64,000 bases of DNA from Paracidovorax citrulli (GTDB lineage: Bacteria > Pseudomonadota > Gammaproteobacteria > Burkholderiales > Burkholderiaceae_C): the NCBI RefSeq assembly GCF_900100305.1, contig NZ_FNEY01000023.1, positions 1 to 64,000 on the forward strand, in the 5' to 3' direction. The position numbers and the translations under genes were made by a program. This document shows, piece after piece, positions 9,539 to 17,946 of the stretch (position 1 is its first letter; the number at the start of each line of letters is the position of its first letter). The notes below the pieces were generated by a model. It was not told the DNA's origin. It saw nothing but the letters and a program-made list of their open reading frames with translations, and did no database searches.

Positions 9539-10771
9539 ATGAATCCAGACGCCCACCATCTCTGGCGCGCCCCGCGCTGGACCCTCGCCGTCCTGCTGGC
9601 CGTGCTGGGCATGCTGGGGCCGTTCTCGATCGATACCTACATACCGGCGTTCTCGGGCATCGCGGCGGCGCTGGGCGCCACGCCGGTCGAGATGCAGCAG
9701 ACGCTGTCGGCCTACCTGTTCGGCTTCGCGTTCATGACGCTGTTCCACGGTGCCCTGTCCGACAGCTTCGGGCGCAGGCCGGTGGTGCTCTGGGGCATCG
9801 CCGTGTTCACGCTGGCTTCCGCGGGCTGCGCACTGTCGCAAAGCATCGGCCAGCTGGTGCTGTTCCGCGCGCTGCAGGGCCTGTCGGCCGGCGCGGGCAT
9901 CGTGGTTTCGCGGGCGGTGATCCGCGACATGTTCCCGCCCGCCCAGGCCCAGCAGGTGATGAGCCAGGTCACCATCTATTTCGGCGTGGCGCCGGCCATC
10001 GCCCCCATCGTGGGCGGCTGGCTATTCGTCCATGCGGGCTGGCACAGCGTGTTCTGGTTCCTCACCGGCGTGGGGCTGCTGCTCTGGATCGCCAACTACC
10101 GCCTGCTGCCCGAGACGCTGCATGCGGACCACCGCCAGCCCTTCAACGCCCGCCACCTGCTGCAGGGCTACTGGCAGCTGGGCTCCAGCCCGCGCTTCCT
10201 GCTGCTGGCGCTCGCCAGCGGCGTGCCGTTCAACGGCATGTTCCTCTACGTGCTCGCGGCCCCCGCCTTCCTCGGCGAGCACCTGCACCTTTCGCCCACG
10301 CACTTCTTCTGGTTCTTCATACTGACCATCTCGGGCATCATGGGCGGCGCCTGGCTCAGCGGCCGCCTGGCCGGCCGCATCGCGCCCAAGCGCCAGATAC
10401 GGCACGGCTTCCTCATCATGTTCATCATGTCCCTGCTGAACCTGGCGGCCAATGCACTGTTCACGGCCCACGTCTCGTGGGCGCTGCTGCCCATCGCGGT
10501 CTTCGCCTTCGGATGGGCGCTGATGGTGCCGGTCGTCACCCTGCTCGTGCTGGACCTGTACCCCGAGCGCCGCGGCATGGCCTCGTCGCTGCAGGCCTTC
10601 GTCGGCTCCACCGCCAACGGCCTGGTGGCGGGCGTGGTGGCCCCGCTGGTGATGCACTCCACCCTGCTGCTGGCCTGCGCGTCGCTGGCGATGATGTGCG
10701 TGGGCCTGGTGGCCTGGGTCTATCTGCACCACCGCTGGCCGGACATCGGCCGCGTGGCCACCGCCGCCTGA
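9539..10771 (+). CDS. Bcr/CflA-family multidrug efflux transporter (MFS)
   Basis: A 410-residue inner-membrane protein with about twelve hydrophobic segments, the standard size for Bcr/CflA proton-driven exporters of bicyclomycin, chloramphenicol and similar drugs. Family marks are the N-terminal LGMLGPFSIDTYIPAF segment (Asp in helix 1), the loop 2-3 signature GALSDSFGRRPVVLWG, and FRALQGLSAGAGIVVSRAV in helix 4-5. The gene stands alone between a copper chaperone gene and a convergently oriented diguanylate cyclase gene. The natural substrate cannot be told from sequence. Confidence 0.88.
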   Translation: MNPDAHHLWRAPRWTLAVLLAVLGMLGPFSIDTYIPAFSGIAAALGATPVEMQQTLSAYLFGFAFMTLFHGALSDSFGRRPVVLWGIAVFTLASAGCALSQSIGQLVLFRALQGLSAGAGIVVSRAVIRDMFPPAQAQQVMSQVTIYFGVAPAIAPIVGGWLFVHAGWHSVFWFLTGVGLLLWIANYRLLPETLHADHRQPFNARHLLQGYWQLGSSPRFLLLALASGVPFNGMFLYVLAAPAFLGEHLHLSPTHFFWFFILTISGIMGGAWLSGRLAGRIAPKRQIRHGFLIMFIMSLLNLAANALFTAHVSWALLPIAVFAFGWALMVPVVTLLVLDLYPERRGMASSLQAFVGSTANGLVAGVVAPLVMHSTLLLACASLAMMCVGLVAWVYLHHRWPDIGRVATAA

Positions 10772-10837
10772 AGCAGGCGCGGCCTGCCGCACCGTGGCAG
10801 CTTCGTGCGCCCATGCTCGCGGCCGGAGGTGCCCGCG

Positions 10838-12298
10838 TCAGCTGCGGCGGCGCTCCAGCCCGGCCTGCTGGTAGTAGCGCAGCTTCTCCGCGTACATGGC
10901 CTGGTCGGCGCGGTGCACGGCCCCCTCGACCTGGTCGCCCGTGGCCGCGATGGCGGTCCCGATCGCCAGGCTCAGCGGCTTGCCGGGATAGAACTGGTTG
11001 TTGAGCTCCAGCAGCGATGCGATCCGGTCGGTGACGGCCTGTGCGCCGCGCTCGTCGCAGGCCGGCAGCAGCAGGGCGAATTCATCGCCGCCGATGCGCG
11101 CGGCGCAGTCCGGGGAGTCCACCGCCTTGAGGAGCACCTCGCCCACGCGTCGCATCATCGCATCGCCGGCCGCATGGCCGTACTCGTCGTTGATGGCCTT
11201 GAGCCCGTTCATATCCACCACCACCGCCACCGGCCAGGGGCCCTTGCGGACGAGCCGGTTCATTTCCTCCATGTAGAAGGCGCGATTACGCAACTGGGTG
11301 AGCACATCGTGCTTGCCGAGGTACTCCAGATAGGCCTCCGCCTTCTTGCGCGCCGTGATGTCCACCAGCGACAGCAGCACCATGGACCAGTCATGCCTGC
11401 GTTCGTCCAGCACGGCGAACTGCATGTGGATATACACCGGCTCGCCCGAGAGGCTGTAGTTCACGACCTCGCGCTGCTGCGCCAGCCGGCCGTCCCACAG
11501 GTCGAGCAGCTGCTCGGCGAAGGACTCGGCCATCTCCCCGCGGAACACCTTGCCGATCTGCTGGAGCAGTTGCTCCTTGCTGTCGGCGCCGAACATCTCC
11601 AGCGTCTGCTGGTTCACGTCGATGACGCGGATCTCCTGCATGCAGCGCGTGACGAACTCCGGATGCACCTTCAGGAACGTCTTGAAGTCGCGGATGCCCT
11701 GCGCGCGCACGTCGTCGAGCAGGCGCTTGACGCAGCTGAAGTCCTCCACCCACAGCGATACCGGCGAATGCTCGAACAGGCCGCGCGCGTATTGCTCGCT
11801 GCGCAGCAATGCCGTGCCGGAGCGGATCTGCTCGGTGTTGTCCTCGAGCGAAATCAGCACGCGGTCCCAGCGGTCCTCATGGCCCGGCAGGATGCGGCCG
11901 CGGATGTGCACATCGAGACGGCGGCCGTCGAGCGCGTAATTGACCGTCTGGTTGGAGAACTCCAGCGAACCGGACCACAGTTGCCGCAGCTCGGAGATCG
12001 CCTGCTCGAACATGTCGCCGCGGAACACCTGGTCCAGCGAAGCCAGCAGCGTGGCTTGGTCGGGCGCCGCGAACAGCTCCAGCGTGCGCCGGTTCACCTG
12101 GAGCACCTTCAGGCTCGCGCCGTACTGCTGCATCCGCGCGGGGTCCTCCCGCACGTAGGCCTCGGCATCCACCACTCCCTCGCTGCGCCAGGCGTCGAGC
12201 AGCGACTTCAACGCGCTGAAGTCCTCCAGCCACAGCGACACCGGGGCCAGGTCGAACATGTGTTCAAAATCGTTCTCCGACGAGGGAGGAAAGGTCAT
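10838..12298 (-). CDS. Diguanylate cyclase with two tandem PAS domains
   Basis: A 485-residue cytoplasmic protein without membrane segments. Two related sensor units lie in tandem: each begins with a near-identical signature (APVSLWLEDFSALKSLLD at about 18-35 and SPVSLWVEDFSCVKRLLD in the second), followed by a PAS fold. A catalytic domain ends the protein with an intact GGDEF at 402-406. The inhibitory I-site, normally RxxD five residues before GGDEF, reads DSPD here, so the key arginine is missing. It should make cyclic di-GMP without the usual product inhibition at that site. No EAL domain is present. The start at 12298 was chosen because the upstream frame encodes arginine-rich sequence with no homology. 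The signal is unknown. Confidence 0.9.
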   Translation of the reverse strand: MTFPPSSENDFEHMFDLAPVSLWLEDFSALKSLLDAWRSEGVVDAEAYVREDPARMQQYGASLKVLQVNRRTLELFAAPDQATLLASLDQVFRGDMFEQAISELRQLWSGSLEFSNQTVNYALDGRRLDVHIRGRILPGHEDRWDRVLISLEDNTEQIRSGTALLRSEQYARGLFEHSPVSLWVEDFSCVKRLLDDVRAQGIRDFKTFLKVHPEFVTRCMQEIRVIDVNQQTLEMFGADSKEQLLQQIGKVFRGEMAESFAEQLLDLWDGRLAQQREVVNYSLSGEPVYIHMQFAVLDERRHDWSMVLLSLVDITARKKAEAYLEYLGKHDVLTQLRNRAFYMEEMNRLVRKGPWPVAVVVDMNGLKAINDEYGHAAGDAMMRRVGEVLLKAVDSPDCAARIGGDEFALLLPACDERGAQAVTDRIASLLELNNQFYPGKPLSLAIGTAIAATGDQVEGAVHRADQAMYAEKLRYYQQAGLERRRS

Positions 12299-12387
12299 TT
12301 TTCGGAGAACTCCGTGCGTATGGGCCCTGGGGAGATGAATTATCGGACGCACCCGCGTCCGGCAAGCCCCACGCCGTGGCATGGACG

Positions 12388-12413
12388 AAAAAAAGCCAGC
12401 CTCGAGGGCTGGC
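12388..12413 (-). terminator. Rho-independent terminator of the DEAD-box helicase gene
   Basis: On the minus strand a GCCAGCC stem with a four-base loop is followed by seven T, about 20 bases beyond the helicase stop codon. Confidence 0.85.
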
Positions 12414-12432
12414 CTTTGCGGTCATGCGGACC

Positions 12433-14292
12433 TCAGCGCGCCGGACGCGCCGGGCGCTTGCGCGCATCGTGCGGCGCGAACGACGGCTTGCCGCCACCCG
12501 CCCCGGGTTTGGCGAAAGCCGGCTTGCGGGGAGCGAAATCACCGCCCCGGCCACCGCCCTCGCCACGGCCGCCGCCGAAGCCGCCACGCGCCGGCTCGCC
12601 GAAGCCCTGCTTGCGGCCATAGCCCTCGCCGTCGCGGCGCGGGCCGAAGCCACGCTGGTCATCGCGCGGAGCAAAGCCCCGCTGATCCTCACGGGGTGCG
12701 AAACCGCGCTGATCGTCCCGGGGAGCAAAGCCCCGGCCGTCATCGCGGCCGCGGCCATGGCGGTCGCCGAATCCACCCCGGCCGCCACCTGCGGAACGGC
12801 GATCGCGGAAGCCGCCGCCGTCACGGCCGCGGCCGCCGAACTCGGAGCGCGCCTGCGGAGGACGCTGCTGGGGCTCCAGCCCCGGAATCACTTCGGCCTT
12901 GAACGGCTGCTTGCTGTAGCCCTCGATGTCGAAGATCTTGCGGCGATCGCGGAACTCCGCGAACGTCACCGCCAGGCCGTCGCGGCCGGCGCGGCCCGTG
13001 CGGCCGATGCGGTGGGTGTAATCCTCGGCCTTCATCGGCAGGCCGAAGTTGAACACGTGGGTGATGGTCGGCACGTCGATGCCGCGGGCCGCCACATCGG
13101 TGGCCACGAGGATCTGCACCTGGCCATTGCGCAGCGCCATCAGGCGCCGGTTGCGCAGGCCCTGGCTGAGGGCACCGTGCAGCGCCACGGCGGAAAAGCC
13201 ATCCTGCTGCAGGTCGTTGGCCAGGCCATCGCACTCCACCTGCGTGCTGGCGAACACCACCGCCTGGTTGATGGAGGTGTCGCGCAGCCAGTGGTCCAGC
13301 ATCTTGCGCTTGTGCTGCGCGTTGTCGGCCCAGAACAGCACCTGCTTGATGTTGGCGTGCTTTTCCTGCGGGGAATCGATCTGCACCTTCTTCACCGAGG
13401 CGCCGCCGTCATGCATGACGCGCATCGCCAGCTGCTGGATGCGGGGCGCGAAGGTCGCGCTGAACATCATCGTCTGCTTGCGCTGGCTGGTGAGTTCATT
13501 GATTTCGGCGAGGTCGTCGGAGAAGCCGAGGTCCAGCATGCGGTCGGCCTCGTCCACCACCAGGAACTGCACCTGGTCGAGCTTGATCTGCATCGAGCGC
13601 TGCAGGTCCAGCAGGCGGCCGGGCGTCGCCACCACGAGGTCGGCGTTCTGCAGCTTGGCGATCTGCAGCTGGTAGGGAATGCCGCCCACCACGTTCGCCA
13701 CGCGCAGGCCGCGGCAATGGCGCACGAGTTCGATCGCGTCGTGGGCCACCTGCTGGGCGAGTTCGCGGGTGGGGCACAGGACCAGGGCGCCGGGGGTGGC
13801 CGCCTTGAAATGGCGCGGGTTGGTCGGGTCCTTGCGCTTGGCGCGCTTGGGAGCAGGCTCGCCGCGGGCAGCCGCTTCGGCCACTGCCGCCTCGTATTCA
13901 GCACGGGCGGCCGCCTGGGCCGCGGCCTGCTGGCCGATCAGCGTGTGCAGCACGGGCAGCAGGAACGCCGCCGTCTTGCCGCTGCCGGTCTGGCTGGACA
14001 CCATCAGGTCGATGAACTTGCCGGCGTCGGCACCGGCACCCATGGCCAGGGGAATGGCGCGTTCCTGCACGCCCGTGGGCTGGGTGTAGCCCAGGTCGGC
14101 CACGGCCTGCACGAGTTCGGGGGCGAGGCCCAGTTCGACGAAGCCGTTGGGGGCCGCCGGGGCTTGGGGCGCAGCCGCGTCAGCAGCCGTGTCCGTGGCC
14201 AGGGCCTCAGGCGCCACGGCTGCTTCGGTTGCGGCCACGGAAGAGGAATCTGCAGGCGCGAAAGCGCCCTGCACTTGCAAAGTGTCGGTCAT
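12433..14292 (-). CDS. DEAD-box RNA helicase with long RGG-type C-terminal tail
   Basis: A 619-residue ATP-dependent RNA helicase of the RhlE/DeaD group. After a low-complexity Ala/Thr N-terminus (1-50) come the Q motif region (GYTQPTGVQERAIP), Walker A SSQTGSGKT, PTRELAQQ, the DEAD box in LVVDEADRML, the SAT motif in FSATFA, and HRIGRTGRAG. The last ~165 residues are disordered and rich in Arg and Gly, with a unit like RGFAPRDDQ repeated about four times. Such tails bind RNA and can drive condensate formation. The ATG at 14292 is preferred to a GTG five codons earlier because a GAGAAA sequence precedes it. The enzyme probably helps ribosome assembly or RNA decay, especially in the cold. A long predicted leader precedes it. 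Confidence 0.92.
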   Translation of the reverse strand: MTDTLQVQGAFAPADSSSVAATEAAVAPEALATDTAADAAAPQAPAAPNGFVELGLAPELVQAVADLGYTQPTGVQERAIPLAMGAGADAGKFIDLMVSSQTGSGKTAAFLLPVLHTLIGQQAAAQAAARAEYEAAVAEAAARGEPAPKRAKRKDPTNPRHFKAATPGALVLCPTRELAQQVAHDAIELVRHCRGLRVANVVGGIPYQLQIAKLQNADLVVATPGRLLDLQRSMQIKLDQVQFLVVDEADRMLDLGFSDDLAEINELTSQRKQTMMFSATFAPRIQQLAMRVMHDGGASVKKVQIDSPQEKHANIKQVLFWADNAQHKRKMLDHWLRDTSINQAVVFASTQVECDGLANDLQQDGFSAVALHGALSQGLRNRRLMALRNGQVQILVATDVAARGIDVPTITHVFNFGLPMKAEDYTHRIGRTGRAGRDGLAVTFAEFRDRRKIFDIEGYSKQPFKAEVIPGLEPQQRPPQARSEFGGRGRDGGGFRDRRSAGGGRGGFGDRHGRGRDDGRGFAPRDDQRGFAPREDQRGFAPRDDQRGFGPRRDGEGYGRKQGFGEPARGGFGGGRGEGGGRGGDFAPRKPAFAKPGAGGGKPSFAPHDARKRPARPAR

Positions 14293-14537
14293 GTCTATGT
14301 TTCTCACACGAAGACGAACGCAGGCAAAGAGGCCTGCGCGGGCTCCGTCAATGGTTAAAAAACATCAACCATTCAACAGAACCGGCGCCCGGTGTGTCGG
14401 GGCAGGTGAGCATTGGTGCGGAAGATCATGCAGCGAACCTGGAAGATTCGCCGCCGTCCGCGGCCCGGTGTGAAGGGGAGATGCGCAAATCGCGCGGACC
14501 GGAAGTTGCATCCGATGTTTTTCCGCGCAAGCCTGCA

Positions 14538-14566
14538 ATTATCGCACGATTCGGGTTTTCCCGCAA
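14538..14566 (-). promoter_or_regulatory. Predicted sigma-70 promoter of the DEAD-box helicase gene
   Basis: Minus strand: a TTGCGG -35 element and a GATAAT -10 element separated by 17 bases. It would start a transcript with a leader of roughly 240 bases before the helicase ATG. This fits helicase genes, which are often controlled through long leaders. Confidence 0.5.
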
Positions 14567-14576
14567 ACGGCCGCGG

Positions 14577-15158
14577 TCAGGGCACCAGCAGGTGCTTGCG
14601 GTAGTGCGCCAGTTCCTCGATGGATTCGTGCACATCGGCGAGCGCGGTGTGCTTCTGCGCCTTCTTGAAGCTGGCGTACACCTCGGGCTTCCAGCGCCGG
14701 GACAGCTCCTTGAGGGTGCTCACGTCCACGTTGCGGTAATGGAAGAACGCCTCCAGCTTCGGCATGTAGCGCACGAGGAAACGCCGGTCCTGGCCGATGC
14801 TGTTGCCGCACATGGGTGCCACGCCCTTGCGCACATACCGCGCGAGAAATTCCAGGATGGCCTGTTCGGCCTCGGCCTCCGTGACCGTGGAGGCCCGCAC
14901 CTTCTCGATGAGACCGCTGCGACCGTGCGTGCCCTTGTTCCAGGCATCCATGCCGTCGAGCAACGCATCGGACTGGTGGATGGCGAACACCGGCCCCTCC
15001 ACCCGCGGCTCCAGTTCCGGGCCGGTGACCACGACGGCGATCTCCAGCAGGCGATCCTTCTCGGGATCGAGCCCCGTCATCTCGCAGTCGAGCCAGACGA
15101 AGTTCAGGTCGGATTTGGGAAGGACGGGAGGGACGGAGACGGGTGCGGTATCGGACAT
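14577..15158 (-). CDS. orn: Oligoribonuclease
   Basis: A 193-residue DEDDh exonuclease, close to the usual size with a short N-terminal extension. It degrades two- to five-nucleotide RNAs, including pGpG from cyclic di-GMP turnover, to mononucleotides. The catalytic residues are Asp24 and Glu26 in [10 protein letters not shown], Asp124 in IGQDRRF, His170 and Asp175 in [11 protein letters not shown]. The start at 15158 is the first in-frame ATG; about 16 residues precede the conserved [12 protein letters not shown]. The divergently oriented M48 protease gene starts about 75 bases away. Confidence 0.95.
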   Translation of the reverse strand: MSDTAPVSVPPVLPKSDLNFVWLDCEMTGLDPEKDRLLEIAVVVTGPELEPRVEGPVFAIHQSDALLDGMDAWNKGTHGRSGLIEKVRASTVTEAEAEQAILEFLARYVRKGVAPMCGNSIGQDRRFLVRYMPKLEAFFHYRNVDVSTLKELSRRWKPEVYASFKKAQKHTALADVHESIEELAHYRKHLLVP

Positions 15159-15232
15159 GGCCCGGATTGTCTCCCAGGCGGAACGCCCCTGCCGCCGCGA
15201 TGCCGGTCCGCGAAGCCCTAAACTCCCGGTAC

Positions 15233-16561
15233 ATGCCTCCCGCCCCCGATACCGCCTCCTACTTCACCACGCCCGCCGGCCTGCTGACCGCGGCCTTCGC
15301 CCTGCTGCTGGCCGCCGGCCTGCTGGTGCGCTTCTGGCTGGCGTCCCGGCAGATCCGGCACGTCGCGCGCCACCGCGGCACCGTCCCGGAGCCGTTCGCA
15401 GGGCGCATCCCCCTCGCCGCCCACCAGAAAGCCGCGGACTACACCATCGCCAGGGCCCGGCTGGGCATGCTGGAAGCCGCCCTGGGCGCTGCCGTGCTGC
15501 TGGGCTGGACGCTGCTGGGCGGACTGAACGCGCTCAACCAGGCGCTGCTGTCCGTGCTGGACGGCGGCATGGTGCAGCAGATCGCATTGCTGGCGGCGTT
15601 CGCGCTGGTGAGCGGGCTCATCGACCTGCCCCTCGCGGCCTACCAGACCTTCGTGCTCGAAGAGCGCTTCGGCTTCAACAAGACCACGCCGCGCCTCTGG
15701 CTGAAGGACCTGGCGCAGTCCACGCTGATGGGCGCCGTGATCGGGCTGCCGCTGGCCGCGCTGATCCTCTGGCTCATGGGGGCCGCGGGCGCCCTGTGGT
15801 GGCTCTGGGCCTGGGGCGCCTGGGTGGCTTTCAGCCTGGCGCTGATGGTGATCTATCCGCTGTTCATCGCGCCGCTCTTCAACCGCTTCCAGCCGCTGGA
15901 GGACGAATCCCTCAAGGCCCGCGTCACGTCGCTCATGCAGCGCTGCGGCTTCGCGGCCAAGGGGCTGTTCGTGATGGACGGCAGCCGGCGCAGCGCCCAT
16001 GCCAACGCGTACTTCACGGGCTTCGGGGCCGCGAAGCGGGTGGTGTTCTACGACACGCTGCTGCGCCAGCTCGGGCCGGACGAGGTCGAAGCCGTGCTCG
16101 CGCACGAACTCGGCCACTTCAAGCACCGCCACATCGCCAAGCGCATGGCGGGCGTGTTCGCGATGGCACTGCTCGGTTTCGCGCTGCTGGGCTGGCTTTC
16201 GGGGCAGACTTGGTTCTACGAAGGCCTGGGCGTGCAGCCCGCCGCCCTGCTCCCGGGCCAGCCGGCGGGCTCGGCCTCCAACGACGCGCTGGCGCTGCTG
16301 CTGTTCCTGCTGGCCACACCCGTGCTGACCTTCTTCGTCTCGCCGGTTTTCGCCCAGTTGTCGCGCCGCGACGAATTCGAGGCGGATGCCTATGCCATGG
16401 CGCAGGCCGAAGGCAGCGCCCTCGCCTCCGCACTGCTCAAGCTCTACGAGGACAACGCCTCCACGCTCACGCCGGACCCGGTGTACGCGGGGTTCTACTA
16501 CTCCCACCCGCCGGCCGGCGAACGGCTGGCCCGCATGCCCCTTCCCCAGCCATCGACATGA
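15233..16561 (+). CDS. M48-family membrane metalloprotease, Ste24/CAAX-protease-1 type
   Basis: A 442-residue integral membrane zinc protease. The zinc motif HELGH is at 291-295, the third ligand Glu lies in [13 protein letters not shown] in the C-terminal part, and [10 protein letters not shown], typical of Ste24-like enzymes, is at 147-156. Hydrophobic segments flank these blocks, the first at about 14-36. Bacterial members have no prenylated substrates and are thought to act in membrane protein quality control. The stop codon overlaps the start of the next gene by four bases (ATGA), so translation is coupled with the pterin dehydratase. An alternative in-frame ATG 11 codons upstream is possible, but it would overlap the promoter region of orn more deeply. 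Confidence 0.88.
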   Translation: MPPAPDTASYFTTPAGLLTAAFALLLAAGLLVRFWLASRQIRHVARHRGTVPEPFAGRIPLAAHQKAADYTIARARLGMLEAALGAAVLLGWTLLGGLNALNQALLSVLDGGMVQQIALLAAFALVSGLIDLPLAAYQTFVLEERFGFNKTTPRLWLKDLAQSTLMGAVIGLPLAALILWLMGAAGALWWLWAWGAWVAFSLALMVIYPLFIAPLFNRFQPLEDESLKARVTSLMQRCGFAAKGLFVMDGSRRSAHANAYFTGFGAAKRVVFYDTLLRQLGPDEVEAVLAHELGHFKHRHIAKRMAGVFAMALLGFALLGWLSGQTWFYEGLGVQPAALLPGQPAGSASNDALALLLFLLATPVLTFFVSPVFAQLSRRDEFEADAYAMAQAEGSALASALLKLYEDNASTLTPDPVYAGFYYSHPPAGERLARMPLPQPST

Positions 16562-16908
16562 CCTCTTCTTCCATGCTCACCAAGAAAGACTGGTCCGCCC
16601 ACGCACGCCGTGCGCTCAGCCCCACCGAAATCGTCACGCGCCTGGCGGACCTGCAGGGCTGGGCCCTGAGCGGCGACGGCGCCGCGGTCGCGATCGAGAA
16701 GACCTACCGTTTCGCGAACTACTACGAGACCATCTCGTTCGTGAACGCCGTCGCCTTCATCGCGAATGCACAGGACCACCACCCGGACCTGTCCGTGCAT
16801 TACGACCGCTGCGTGGTTCGCCTCAACACCCATGACGTGAAGGGCATCTCCACCACCGACCTCGAATGCGCCGCGCGCTTCGACGCGCTGCTGGCGGCCT
16901 CCGAATGA
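16558..16908 (+). CDS. phhB: Pterin-4a-carbinolamine dehydratase
   Basis: A 116-residue protein of the PCD/DCoH fold, which dehydrates 4a-hydroxytetrahydrobiopterin-type intermediates formed by aromatic amino acid hydroxylases. The active-site block is clear: NYYETISFVNAVAFIA followed by DHHPDLSVHYDRCVVRLNTH, with His74, His75 and the later His that line the pterin pocket. The ATG overlaps the stop of the protease gene. An in-frame ATG five codons later (MLTKKDW) is a possible alternative start. No phenylalanine hydroxylase gene is nearby, so it may also serve in general pterin recycling. Confidence 0.92.
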   Translation: MTSSSMLTKKDWSAHARRALSPTEIVTRLADLQGWALSGDGAAVAIEKTYRFANYYETISFVNAVAFIANAQDHHPDLSVHYDRCVVRLNTHDVKGISTTDLECAARFDALLAASE

Positions 16909-16926
16909 CGACCCGACCGGCGACCC

Positions 16927-17904
16927 ATGTCTGAGCGCTCCGGCCCCCTCGAAGGCCTGGTGGTGGCCAGCCACGGCCGGCACTGCCTCGTCGAGAGCCC
17001 CGACGGCGCGCGGCGCATCTGCCATCCGCGCGGCAAGAAGAGCCAGGCGGTGGTCGGCGACCGCGTGCTCTGGCAGGCCCCGCCGCCCGGCCAGGGCGAC
17101 GAAGGCACGATCGAGAAAGTGCTGGAGCGCCGCAACCTGTTCTACCGGCAGGACGAGATCCGCACCAAATCGTTCGCCGCCAACCTGGACCAGGTGCTGA
17201 TCCTCATCGCCGCCGAGCCGGTGTTCTCCGAAAGCCAGCTCGCGCGGGCGCTGATCGCGGCGGAAGCCGAACGCATCGCCCCGGTCATCGCCCTCAACAA
17301 AAGCGACCTGGTCGAGCCCTTCGAGCGGGCCTGGGCACGGCTCTGGCCTTACCGGCACATGTGCGGCGACGGCGCCGGGCGGCACCACTACCAGGTGCTG
17401 CCGCTGTCGCTCACCCACTCGGCGGAGGTGGACCATGCAGCGCTGCGCAAGCAACTGCAGGGCAAGACCACGCTGGTGCTCGGACCCTCCGGATCGGGCA
17501 AGAGCACGCTCATCAACCTGCTGGTGCCGCATGCGTCGGCCGTGACGGGAGAAATATCCCAGGCGCTCAACTCGGGCAGGCACACCACCACCACCACCAC
17601 GTGGTACTGGGTGGACCCGCAGGACCGCACCACCGCCCTCATCGACTCCCCGGGCTTCCAGGAATTCGGGCTGCACCACATCGGTGCCGCGGACCTGGCC
17701 CGGCTCATGCCGGACATCGGCCAGCACGCGGGCGAGTGCCGCTTCTACAACTGCACCCATCTGCACGAGCCCGGCTGCGCCGTCATGGCGCACGTGGACG
17801 AGCCCGATGCCTCGCCGGTACCGGGTTCGCGCCGCATCGGCGCGAACCGCTACCAGATCTACCGCCAGCTGTACGAGGAACTGAGCACGCACCGCCACTG
17901 GTGA
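16927..17904 (+). CDS. rsgA: Ribosome small-subunit biogenesis GTPase RsgA
   Basis: A 325-residue circularly permuted GTPase that checks maturation of the 30S ribosomal subunit. An N-terminal OB-like domain (1-75) is followed by the permuted G domain: G4 NKSD at 124-127 comes before the P-loop GPSGSGKS at 187-194 and G3 DSPG at 240-243. The switch region has an unusual run of six threonines (HTTTTTTWYW). The zinc site Cys271, Cys276, His278, Cys284 is complete. The gene follows phhB after 18 bases and is probably in the same transcript as the M48 protease and phhB. Confidence 0.95.
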   Translation: MSERSGPLEGLVVASHGRHCLVESPDGARRICHPRGKKSQAVVGDRVLWQAPPPGQGDEGTIEKVLERRNLFYRQDEIRTKSFAANLDQVLILIAAEPVFSESQLARALIAAEAERIAPVIALNKSDLVEPFERAWARLWPYRHMCGDGAGRHHYQVLPLSLTHSAEVDHAALRKQLQGKTTLVLGPSGSGKSTLINLLVPHASAVTGEISQALNSGRHTTTTTTWYWVDPQDRTTALIDSPGFQEFGLHHIGAADLARLMPDIGQHAGECRFYNCTHLHEPGCAVMAHVDEPDASPVPGSRRIGANRYQIYRQLYEELSTHRHW

Positions 17905-17946
17905 GCAATGCAGCGGAGGGCCGGCGCCCGGGGCGGCGCCCCGGCT

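Noticed and set aside
17576-17602. Run of CACCACC repeats within rsgA, considered as a simple repeat
   Set aside because: It encodes the threonine-rich switch loop of RsgA and is conserved coding sequence rather than a microsatellite of interest.
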